From Clostridia bacterium (lineage in GTDB: Bacteria > Bacillota > Clostridia > TANB77 > CAG-508), in NCBI GenBank assembly GCA_017524665.1, contig JAFXVF010000013.1, forward strand, positions 172,480 through 236,479: 64,000 bases of DNA. The letters are read 5' to 3'. Shown here in pieces: positions 9,935 through 17,977 of this stretch. The position numbers were made by a program, and so were the translations under genes. Each line of letters begins with the position of its first letter. Position 1 is the first letter of the stretch. The notes beneath the pieces are model-generated. The model searched no databases, was not told the origin of the DNA, and saw only the letters and a program-made list of their open reading frames with translations.

Positions 9935-10963
9935 TCATTTTAATTCTATGTCATATCTTTTGAATATTTTCATAATCATGTGTCGTTTTTTTATTCTAAA
10001 TTTAATTGACGTATTTTTACATCGGTCAAAATAAAATACTAAAACATATTGTAAAAAGTAATCTTTTTTAAATTTACTTTCATACTTAAGATTGAAAGTT
10101 TTAAAGAGTTCTGTTAGTATCTCATCAAAATTTCCCGAAAAAAAATTATCTAATAATTGACTGTCATTTTTTATTACATATTCGTTAAAAATAAATGTAA
10201 AAAAATCATAAGTCATTGAAAATGTATCTGATTTTTCAAAATCTATCATATACATCTTGTCATTATCTAAAATAATATTTGACCTCCATAAATCTCCATG
10301 CATCTTTAGTCTAGCACTCGCTATATTATTATTTATGGCCTCATAAATGTTTTGCGAAAAAGTTGAATCGAAAACATATTTTTTATAATCTACCTTTGTT
10401 TCAATTTCATAATCTCTGTTTTCTGCTATTGCAATAAAATAATTTTTATATTGTTTTAGGAGTTCTATTAATACTTCTTCTGCATTGAAATTCTTATTTT
10501 TCTTAATGCATTTTTCTTGTATTGTCATATCTTCAAATTTATATTCAACTAGTTCAGGCACATTAAAAAACTTGCTGAAATATTGCATATTTCTAACTCT
10601 TGTTTCGAATTTACCTCTATTATTAAATTTTGTTAGTACAATATTATCATTAAAATTAAAAAATTTTTTTTCATCATTAGAACTTGAAATAAGAAGGCAG
10701 TCTCCTTTAAATTGTTTATTGTCACTTTTTATTTCAATTCCATCCTTAACTTTCATAAATGCCAATCTGTCTCCAAATTGGGCTTTCCTACTTGCTTCAA
10801 AAGTATCACTAAAATTATCAATTGTCTTTTCTTTAGCTTCTTCTAGATACATATATGTACCTGATTTATCAATAAAGTAAGTCCCATTTTTCAAATACTT
10901 TTTGATATCTTCTTTAAAAGCATTATTTGATATCCTTTGAAGTTTAAAATACATATCAAACAT
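9935..10963 (-). CDS. Aminoglycoside-phosphotransferase/choline-kinase-like protein
   Basis: Predicted cytoplasmic kinase-fold protein of 342 residues. The catalytic loop is visible as ARLKMHGDLWRSNIILDN, with the H-G-D-x-x-x-x-N pattern of Brenner's motif, followed by MYMIDFEKSDTFSM, which carries the metal-binding Asp. The N-lobe is divergent. In surface-polymer clusters such proteins phosphorylate small alcohols or sugars (for example LicA choline kinases), so a role in making a phosphorylated substituent is plausible, but the substrate cannot be read from the sequence. AAGGAAAG precedes the ATG. Confidence 0.7.
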   Translation of the reverse strand: MFDMYFKLQRISNNAFKEDIKKYLKNGTYFIDKSGTYMYLEEAKEKTIDNFSDTFEASRKAQFGDRLAFMKVKDGIEIKSDNKQFKGDCLLISSSNDEKKFFNFNDNIVLTKFNNRGKFETRVRNMQYFSKFFNVPELVEYKFEDMTIQEKCIKKNKNFNAEEVLIELLKQYKNYFIAIAENRDYEIETKVDYKKYVFDSTFSQNIYEAINNNIASARLKMHGDLWRSNIILDNDKMYMIDFEKSDTFSMTYDFFTFIFNEYVIKNDSQLLDNFFSGNFDEILTELFKTFNLKYESKFKKDYFLQYVLVFYFDRCKNTSIKFRIKKRHMIMKIFKRYDIELK

Positions 10964-10977
10964 CGAATTTTCTTTCC

Positions 10978-12042
10978 TTAATTTTTCTTTTTATTTATTA
11001 TAACAAGGCATTGTTTTACTTTCTTTTTTATTAAATACATAAGCTTAAATTTAATGTTTTTCCTTAGAATTAGTTTATTGTATTGTTGTCCTAACAATTC
11101 TCTTGCTTCCACAGTGATTTGGTCTGTATTTTGTTTTATGCCTTTTTGTTCTAGCAATTCTGAAGCATATTTCATTACAGCCTTTTTATCTTCTTTAGTA
11201 TTCTTAAATGTAAATAATAGGTTTATGCACTTGTCTGTTTCGCTAAGTATTCTATTAGTAATTGTTTCTATGTTTTTTTCTGTCGCCACATCCCATTTTT
11301 TTGCATAATCATAAAAAACTGAATATACATTTACTACATCTCTTATTCTATCTTGTACTTGTTTTACTGTTCTCGAATTTGTTATTCCTTCTGAATTGCA
11401 TCTGTAATGGTAAAATGCATTTGGAATAAACAAGATTGATTCCGCATTTGTATATGTGATAATGTTAAATAAAAGATCTTCTCCAATTCTGATGCTACTG
11501 TCAAATTCAAAATCTGTTACTAATTCTTTTCTTATAAGTTGCCCCCACATTGAATTCAGTTGATGAGTTTTTAAAAAACATGGATATAGTTTTTCTTTAA
11601 ACTCTTCTTTTCTTACTATTAATGCAGAATCATAAATTGGCTTTATTGTAACACTTCTATTTTCCTCTATATGTTCATCAATATAGGTAAATCGTATAAT
11701 ATCTGCATTATAATTTTCGTTTTCATATATAGCTGTCTTAATCATATTTGTATCAACCCAGTCGTCCGCATCTACAAATGTCAAATACTCTCCGGTTGCT
11801 CTTGCAATTCCGTTTTTTCTAGTTTTAAGTTGGCCTTGATTTTCCTGAGATATAGCTATTATTCTGTTATCTTTTTCGGCATATTCTTGTATAATTTTCT
11901 GAGTATTGTCCTTGGACCCATCATTCACTAATATGATTTCAATATTTTGATAAGTTTGGTTTACAAGTGATTCAATACATTGTTTTAAATATTTTTCTCC
12001 ATTATACACAGGAATAACTATTGAAACTTTAGTTTCTTTCAA
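10978..12042 (-). CDS. Glycosyltransferase family 2
   Basis: GT-A fold glycosyltransferase that adds a sugar to the growing repeat unit on the cytoplasmic face. The N-terminal domain shows VSIVIPVYNGEKYLKQC, EIILVNDGSKDNTQ and TFVDADDWVD (DxD metal site), then RIGEDLLFN. The C-terminal 120 residues are basic and helical. I chose the TTG start at 12042 (LKETKVSIVIP) because an AGGGGAG lies about ten bases upstream; a longer frame to 12063 would begin inside that ribosome-binding site. It overlaps the end of the polymerase gene by 14 bases, suggesting coupled translation. Confidence 0.88.
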   Translation of the reverse strand: MKETKVSIVIPVYNGEKYLKQCIESLVNQTYQNIEIILVNDGSKDNTQKIIQEYAEKDNRIIAISQENQGQLKTRKNGIARATGEYLTFVDADDWVDTNMIKTAIYENENYNADIIRFTYIDEHIEENRSVTIKPIYDSALIVRKEEFKEKLYPCFLKTHQLNSMWGQLIRKELVTDFEFDSSIRIGEDLLFNIITYTNAESILFIPNAFYHYRCNSEGITNSRTVKQVQDRIRDVVNVYSVFYDYAKKWDVATEKNIETITNRILSETDKCINLLFTFKNTKEDKKAVMKYASELLEQKGIKQNTDQITVEARELLGQQYNKLILRKNIKFKLMYLIKKKVKQCLVIINKKKN

Positions 12043-13324
12043 TCTCTTTTTTCTCCCCTTCAATATTTTTGATTATTAAATATGTTATAATGAGCGGTGC
12101 TAATCTATAGAAAATTTCTCCTTTAATTTCAAAAACTATAAGTGTATTAAATAGCATTAGCATTAATAAGACAAGATTACTATTTTTTTCTTTTTTTCCA
12201 CTTTTAATTACAGATATCATAGGAATAATAGCAATCATATATCCAATTGCTGTTAGTATGCAACCGTAAAATAAAGTTGGTCTCATAAATCCTACATCTG
12301 TATGTTTATAATATCCTTTACCATTTGGGTCTTTATAAAGTCCATCTCCTAGAAATAGTGTTTTTGTTTCTGGCATAAAAATCATTCTATTGAATACAAT
12401 ATCGCTAGACCCAGTATATATTTTCCCTGTCTCAAATAAACTTATAAATGGTGCAAAAGCCCATTTAACCCATTTTTGGGTAGTTTTATTCATATTATAT
12501 AGAGCAGCTGCAACCAATGAAAAAATAATAATAGTAAGTAACAAAAACAACAAAAGCTTTTTGTTTTGTCTAAATACTGCTATAACTAAAAATATTGAAT
12601 TTATTAAGCTTGCTACCATTCCTATCCTGCCATACATAAATGTTCCTGCAATTAATGCTACATATGAAATATATATCCAAATATTTTGTTTTTTTATTTT
12701 GCATTGCTCAGTCATTATTAAATAAACGCTTAGGCAACAAGCAATAGCAAATTTAAAGGCGACTTGGAAACCAGAAAATCCCATTAGTCCATATCTTGTT
12801 ATGTAATATGATTCTTTTTCATATTTAGCAAAGCTACTATCATTAATAATATCGTTCCAAAAATATTTTAATGATGGGATGCATATAAATATCAATGTAG
12901 ATATAAAGTACAAGACACATGTAGCAACATAATACTTTGAAAATTTTTCTGTGTCAATTTTTCCATCAAATCTTTTATACATTAACACTACAATGAATAG
13001 CAGTTTTATCCCTGTTCTTGGAATGCTTAATAGTGTATCAGTATAAGAGAAGTCATTTGTTTTGTATATTATTGGTATAATAACAGCTGCTAAAGCACAT
13101 ATAATAAATGAAATAATTGTTAAAAAAAATGCTGTCTTAGGTATATTTTTAACAATTTTCCAAAGTAATTTATAATTTATGCATAAATAAATTATGCATA
13201 TAGCATATATCAATAAATTATTTATTGTGCTAATATTTTTTATAGTAAATGTAAAGTTAAAATAGAAAAAAACCAATAATACGAGCCAATCAACTTTACC
13301 AAATAGCTTTTTAATTTTATTCAT
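12029..13324 (-). CDS. Wzy/O-antigen-ligase-like polysaccharide polymerase
   Basis: Very hydrophobic protein of 431 residues with about 12 predicted membrane helices and a larger loop (around residues 290-350) containing DIVFNRMIFMP and GDGLYKDPNGKGYYKHTDVGF, as in Wzy polymerases and WaaL ligases. It probably polymerises repeat units outside the membrane. Its position between glycosyltransferases and upstream of the flippase fits. Such proteins share little sequence identity, so the call rests on topology, loop and context. Confidence 0.72.
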   Translation of the reverse strand: MNKIKKLFGKVDWLVLLVFFYFNFTFTIKNISTINNLLIYAICIIYLCINYKLLWKIVKNIPKTAFFLTIISFIICALAAVIIPIIYKTNDFSYTDTLLSIPRTGIKLLFIVVLMYKRFDGKIDTEKFSKYYVATCVLYFISTLIFICIPSLKYFWNDIINDSSFAKYEKESYYITRYGLMGFSGFQVAFKFAIACCLSVYLIMTEQCKIKKQNIWIYISYVALIAGTFMYGRIGMVASLINSIFLVIAVFRQNKKLLLFLLLTIIIFSLVAAALYNMNKTTQKWVKWAFAPFISLFETGKIYTGSSDIVFNRMIFMPETKTLFLGDGLYKDPNGKGYYKHTDVGFMRPTLFYGCILTAIGYMIAIIPMISVIKSGKKEKNSNLVLLMLMLFNTLIVFEIKGEIFYRLAPLIITYLIIKNIEGEKKEIERN

Positions 13325-13337
13325 ATGTTCACCTCAT

Positions 13338-14573
13338 TTAATGTTTTAACCTTGTTCCAATGTTTTTAATTACATTATAAACTCTTTCGCAATTATTGTT
13401 ATCCCAGAGTTCAAAAAAACTATTATGTTTTTCTTCAAATTCTTGCGTCATTACTAAATTATTTGAATATAAATTCTCTAATTCATTTAATGTTTGTTCA
13501 CAAGTTTCGGTAACAGTACCTAATCCACTGTTTCTATAGCTATAATAGCCCTCTGCATATTGTGCCTCTCTAAATTTTTTTTCATCAAATTGATAATAAA
13601 TAACAGGCTTTTTCATATATGCAAAATCAAGTGCAACGCTTGAATAATCCGTTATCATTACAGCTGACTCAGTTAAAAGTTTTCTTATATCTGTATCTTT
13701 ATTTGTAACAATTTTTATTCGATTGCAACTTGTTGAAAAGTCATTGATATATTTTTGCATGTTTCTATGCGGATAGAAATATAAAATTAAATCATTCTTC
13801 TCTAAAAAATTTACTAGTCTTTGGCTGTTAATTAATTCTTGATACTTTTTATAATATTCTGTGTTTGTAAATTCTGAGCTATCTTCATACACTTTTGAAT
13901 ATTCATTTTTAGATGCTATCCATTCTCTCCAACTTGGAATTAATAGAATTTGCTTTCTGTTTACATTTATATTGAAATAATCATCAAATCTACAAAATCC
14001 CGTATATGCTACATTTTCTTCTGGATATTCAAAGTATTTTTTTACATATTCATATTCTGGTTTTGCTCCACATATGAATAGGCGCATTTTAGTGTTAGGA
14101 TAAAATAGCCATGTTGCTTTGTTTATAGTAATTCCATGTTGTAAAAAAACTGATTTGTTTTTTATAATTTTTAGTTGCTCTAATACATAGCATATTGCAG
14201 CATCTGGCTTTCCGGCTTTTTGCGAACTAATATTATATTTACATCCAAAATACAATATCCAATGGTAAAAGCCTCCATATCTAACTGTTTTTCCTAAAGA
14301 TTTAACTTTTTCAAAGTCTTTTGATTTATAACTTATTGCATAATATGTATTTACGTGTTTTTGTTTTTCTCTCAAATATTTAAAAAAGCAGTATCCATTA
14401 TCCCTTGCTTCATTTTTGTCTTCACAAATTAACCATATTTGTTTTTTTGCTATCTTAGTAAATATTTTAAATATAATTGCAGGTATAATTGATATTACGA
14501 ATATTGGTATTTCAATAAAGTCTTCTTTCTTTAGATAATTAAATTCATGGATTATTTTTTTTATTTTTTCCAC
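13338..14573 (-). CDS. CDP-glycerol glycerophosphotransferase family protein
   Basis: Protein of 411 residues related to TagB/TagF teichoic-acid enzymes, which transfer glycerol-phosphate from CDP-glycerol to a lipid-linked acceptor. The FLQHGIT block near residue 140, the YAYPH-like LYFYPHRNMQKYI segment and the ITDYSSVALDFAYMKKPVIY block are the family's nucleotide-binding and catalytic motifs. Its presence suggests that the polymer contains glycerol-phosphate. It shares its start base with the preceding glycosyltransferase stop region (14573), indicating tight coupling. Confidence 0.88.
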   Translation of the reverse strand: MEKIKKIIHEFNYLKKEDFIEIPIFVISIIPAIIFKIFTKIAKKQIWLICEDKNEARDNGYCFFKYLREKQKHVNTYYAISYKSKDFEKVKSLGKTVRYGGFYHWILYFGCKYNISSQKAGKPDAAICYVLEQLKIIKNKSVFLQHGITINKATWLFYPNTKMRLFICGAKPEYEYVKKYFEYPEENVAYTGFCRFDDYFNINVNRKQILLIPSWREWIASKNEYSKVYEDSSEFTNTEYYKKYQELINSQRLVNFLEKNDLILYFYPHRNMQKYINDFSTSCNRIKIVTNKDTDIRKLLTESAVMITDYSSVALDFAYMKKPVIYYQFDEKKFREAQYAEGYYSYRNSGLGTVTETCEQTLNELENLYSNNLVMTQEFEEKHNSFFELWDNNNCERVYNVIKNIGTRLKH

Positions 14574-15592
14574 TATTTTTGTTTTTCTCCTTTTGAACGT
14601 TTTTTCTTATAAAATGGTCCTATAATCAATCCCACGATTGTTCCAATTCCATAATACAAATGCAATATAAAAAACAGAAATGGTAATAACAAATATTCTA
14701 TATGAAATTTATTTTTTATAGTAATTAATATTAAATTGATTATATTGAATAGTAAATATGCACTACTTAATGCAATAAAAAAGAATGGTATATTAAAGCA
14801 CATAAATATTGATGATATAATTAATGCAATTACAAAAAGCAAAGGAACAAAGTGATAAATAGAAAAGCATTTTGGGCAATAGTACATTGTTATTCCTATC
14901 CATTTTCCATTCCCATATTTCTGCTTGGCCATCCCTTTCAAATCATTTCTTGCATATCTATAGGATTTAATATTTGGTGATAGTAAAAATTTAAATCCTG
15001 CTTTTTTCATTCTATAGTGCATTTCGTTATCTTCGGTTCTTGCTAAGTTCTCATTATATTGTCCAACCTTATCAAAAACTTTTTTCTTATACATTGCAAA
15101 TGCTAATGTACTAACATACTCTTTTTTGCTTTTTCTTCTAAAGTCAGCTATTCCACATCCAAAAATGGATTCTTCGGCTGTTAATAGCAGTTTTTCCATC
15201 ATTGTATCATTTTTAGTAACACTAATGCATTTGCCTCCAACTATATCTTCTCCATTTTCAATTTCTTTAACATTATTGGATATAAAGTCTTTTTCAAAAA
15301 AAGCATGGGCATCTACTCGTAATACTACTTCTCCCGTTGCTTCTTTCAAAGCAACATTCCAACCACATGGTAATGTTTTTTTAGGATTGTCTATAATTAT
15401 AATTCTATTAAAATCAACGATATTTTCATCCCTAAACTCTTCAAAAATTTTTTTAGTGTTGTCAGTTGACATTCCATCAACAAATATTACTTCTATGTTT
15501 TTGTGTGGATAGTCTTGGCATTTTAAGCTTTCCAAGCAATTTCTTAAATGTTTTTCGGCATTATACGCAACGATAATAAAAGAGATTAACAT
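14573..15592 (-). CDS. Glycosyltransferase family 2 with C-terminal membrane helices
   Basis: A 339-residue GT2 enzyme similar to succinoglycan-type ExoA transferases. The N-terminal catalytic domain has ISFIIVAYNAEKHLRNC, EVIFVDGMSTDNT, VVLRVDAHAFF and ARTEDNEMHYRMKKAGF. Three or four membrane helices follow (about residues 240-325), ending in a lysine-rich tail. It likely extends the lipid-linked sugar after the initiating transferase. It begins 10 bases after the sugar transferase gene. Confidence 0.88.
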   Translation of the reverse strand: MLISFIIVAYNAEKHLRNCLESLKCQDYPHKNIEVIFVDGMSTDNTKKIFEEFRDENIVDFNRIIIIDNPKKTLPCGWNVALKEATGEVVLRVDAHAFFEKDFISNNVKEIENGEDIVGGKCISVTKNDTMMEKLLLTAEESIFGCGIADFRRKSKKEYVSTLAFAMYKKKVFDKVGQYNENLARTEDNEMHYRMKKAGFKFLLSPNIKSYRYARNDLKGMAKQKYGNGKWIGITMYYCPKCFSIYHFVPLLFVIALIISSIFMCFNIPFFFIALSSAYLLFNIINLILITIKNKFHIEYLLLPFLFFILHLYYGIGTIVGLIIGPFYKKKRSKGEKQK

Positions 15593-15601
15593 TTTTACCT
15601 C

Positions 15602-16300
15602 CTATCTTAGTACATTTATTACAGTTTCTATACATGTTTTAAAATCATACCAAATTGAAAATTTGGCTATATACTTTAAATTGTATTGCATTTTTTGTGG
15701 TAAAACTTCAGTTATATATGTTGTATCTGTATCTTTTCCTTCCTTAGTTGCACGTTCCAATATTTTGTCTTCATCTTTATATTTTATGCTGGCAATTGAA
15801 GTTACACCAGCAGGCATAAGCAAAGTAGATTTCATTTCATCAGTATAACAGTCTACATATTTCTTTACCTCTGGCCTTGTTCCAACAAATGTCATTTCTC
15901 CTTTTAAAACATTTATTAATTGTGGAATTTCATCAAGTCTTATTCTTCTTATAATTTTTCCTACTCTTGTAATTCTTTTATCATGGCCAATTGTAACAAG
16001 AGTCCCCATTTTATCCGCATTTTGTACCATTGTTCTAAATTTAAATATCTTAAATGTTTTTCCATATGTTGTAATTCTTTCTTGTCTGTAAAAAACTGTT
16101 CCTTTAGAATCTAGTTTGATAGCTATTGCAACTATTATAAAAAATGGTAAAAGTACAATCATTATTGTTAAAGAAAAGAATAAGTCAAAAAGTCTTTTTA
16201 AAAAAAGACTAACTTTCTTTTTTGATAAAATGTCGTAGTATTTTTTTACATCTTCATTTTTTAAATTCTCAGGTAAATCGTCCCATTTTTTTAGTATCAT
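15602..16300 (-). CDS. Undecaprenyl-phosphate sugar-1-phosphate transferase (initiating)
   Basis: Bacterial sugar transferase of 232 residues that starts repeat-unit synthesis by putting a sugar-1-phosphate onto undecaprenyl phosphate. A membrane-inserted helix follows KRLFDLFFSLT (residues 35-70), then VFYRQERITTYGKTF, FKFRTMVQNAD, RRIRLDEIPQLINVLKG and MTFVGTRPEV, the complete set of family motifs. It is the small, monotopic form without an N-terminal multi-helix domain. Its stop and the aminotransferase start region abut, and the pair resembles the PglC/PglE arrangement, so the initiating sugar may be an amino-sugar. Confidence 0.93.
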   Translation of the reverse strand: MILKKWDDLPENLKNEDVKKYYDILSKKKVSLFLKRLFDLFFSLTIMIVLLPFFIIVAIAIKLDSKGTVFYRQERITTYGKTFKIFKFRTMVQNADKMGTLVTIGHDKRITRVGKIIRRIRLDEIPQLINVLKGEMTFVGTRPEVKKYVDCYTDEMKSTLLMPAGVTSIASIKYKDEDKILERATKEGKDTDTTYITEVLPQKMQYNLKYIAKFSIWYDFKTCIETVINVLR

Positions 16301-17502
16301 TACTTCTCACCTAAAATTTCCTTGTAATTTTCAATAACATAATCTACATCTTCATCTTTTAAGATACTATAAAGTGGAAGAGTTATTTCATTTTCAAAAT
16401 AACTATAAGCATTTGGATAGTTCTTTATGTCAAATCCTAAGTTTTTATATGCTGTAAGCATCGGCAATGGTTTATAATGTACATTTGTAGCTATTCCTCT
16501 TTCAGCCATTTTAACTATTATTTCATTCCTTTTTTCTGATGTAATTCCATTTACTCTAGTTATGTATAAATGGCCTGATGAAGTGCTATTTGTAGTTTCA
16601 TGAGGTAAAACCTGTACATTTAAGTTTTTTAGTCCGTCGTTGTATTTTTTTATTATTTCGTGTCTTCTTTCAACAAGCGAATTATATCTTTTAAGTTGGA
16701 CTAGTCCAAGTGCCGCGTTAATATCTGTCATATTGCATTTATATGCTGGTTCTAGGATGTCATATTCCCATGCTCCTAGTTTCGATTTTGCAAGAGCATC
16801 TTTTGTTTGTCCATGTAGTGATAATATTTGAAATCTTTTATAAATTGCTTCATCATCTAGGCCTAGATCTTTTCTCCATGTTACGGCTCCCCCCTCGGCT
16901 GTAGTCAAGTTTTTAACTGCATGGAAAGAAAATGTTGTAAAATCAGCAATTTCACCTGCCATTTTCCCATCACGTTTAGCTCCTATTCCATGCGCACAAT
17001 CAGCAACTACAATAATTCTTCCGAACTGTTTTTGTAGCTCATTTTTAGGGGTAAACATTTTAGCCTTATTTTTAACTATTTCAAATACTCTGTCATAATC
17101 GCAAAGTACTCCTCCAATGTCAACAGGAATAATAACTTTTGTTTTATCTGTAATCATTCTTTCTACTGCATCATAGTCCATCTCAAAATGATCTTTTTGA
17201 ATATCTACCATAATAGGTGTAGCGCCTACATGATATATAGGGCTACAACTAGCTGTATATGTATAGGCAGGTACAATTACTTCGTCTCCTGGTCCTATGC
17301 CTAAAAGTCTAAGAGTAAGCTCCAATGCTGCAGTTGCTGAATTCAAAGCAACTGTTTTATTGGTGTTGCAATACTCTGCGATATTATTTTCAAAAAGTTT
17401 AGTTTTTGGACCTGTAGTAATCCATCCTGATTTTAAGCAATCAATTACCTCATTGATTTCTTCTTCCCCAATGTCTGGAGGTGAAAAAGGTATTTTTTTC
17501 AA
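16300..17502 (-). CDS. DegT/DnrJ/EryC1-type nucleotide-sugar aminotransferase
   Basis: PLP-dependent aminotransferase of 400 residues that aminates a UDP-4-keto-sugar. GSIN-like substrate blocks and the TTFSFHAVKNLTTAEGGAV segment with the PLP lysine are present, as is VADCAHGIGAK. The product of the upstream CapD-like 4,6-dehydratase is its probable substrate. The start is TTG at 17502, supported by AAGGA seven bases upstream. The TTG overlaps the TGA that ends the doubly frameshifted VanZ gene (17499-17501), so ribosomes finishing VanZ correctly would end exactly at this start. Confidence 0.92.
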   Translation of the reverse strand: MKKIPFSPPDIGEEEINEVIDCLKSGWITTGPKTKLFENNIAEYCNTNKTVALNSATAALELTLRLLGIGPGDEVIVPAYTYTASCSPIYHVGATPIMVDIQKDHFEMDYDAVERMITDKTKVIIPVDIGGVLCDYDRVFEIVKNKAKMFTPKNELQKQFGRIIVVADCAHGIGAKRDGKMAGEIADFTTFSFHAVKNLTTAEGGAVTWRKDLGLDDEAIYKRFQILSLHGQTKDALAKSKLGAWEYDILEPAYKCNMTDINAALGLVQLKRYNSLVERRHEIIKKYNDGLKNLNVQVLPHETTNSTSSGHLYITRVNGITSEKRNEIIVKMAERGIATNVHYKPLPMLTAYKNLGFDIKNYPNAYSYFENEITLPLYSILKDEDVDYVIENYKEILGEK

Positions 17503-17977
17503 TTTAATTCCTTCTTTCTTTTTTCATATATTTTTTTAATTATGTAGCTGACTGTCACTCCTAAAATTACTCCTAATGTATCTATAACTACATCTCTTAA
17601 TTCCCCGACTCCTTCCGCGGTGTAAACATTTGATGTATCTCGTCTGTCATAGCATACAATGAACCAGCTACAATTGAAAATGTTAGCTTTTTGTTATTGC
17701 TTAAACCATATAGTCTAAAGTTTAAAAACAATATTATTCCACCTATTGTATAAAGTGTAAAATGAGCTAGTTTTCTTGCAATAGGTTGTAAATTTGCAAC
17801 TATCTCTTCCTTCTCAGTTGTTTCCATATTTCTTATACTTGGTATTAAGTTTATGATAGCTCGTATAGTCTTTCCACTTGTTCCGCTTGATTCGTCACTA
17901 GTTTCATTTGATAAGAAAAAGACCGTTGCCATCCAAATAATTAACAATATAAAAAGTATTATTCTTTTAATTTTCAA
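17499..17977 (-). CDS. VanZ-family membrane protein (two CGG +1 frameshifts)
   Basis: Small membrane protein with four predicted helices; VanZ relatives are linked to glycopeptide tolerance but their biochemical role is unclear. Read conventionally the gene stops at 17597 after MFTPRKESGN. It contains CGG at 17615-17617 and, in the frame reached after skipping its C, a second CGG at 17605-17607. Skipping both C residues gives TPGRSGELRDVVIDTLGV, the strongly conserved VanZ block, then a final helix and KIYEKRKKELN, ending in TGA at 17499. The repaired protein has 158 residues, the family's usual size. No single indel yields this sequence. This is the clearest evidence in the window that CGGN is read as Gly. 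Confidence 0.9.
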
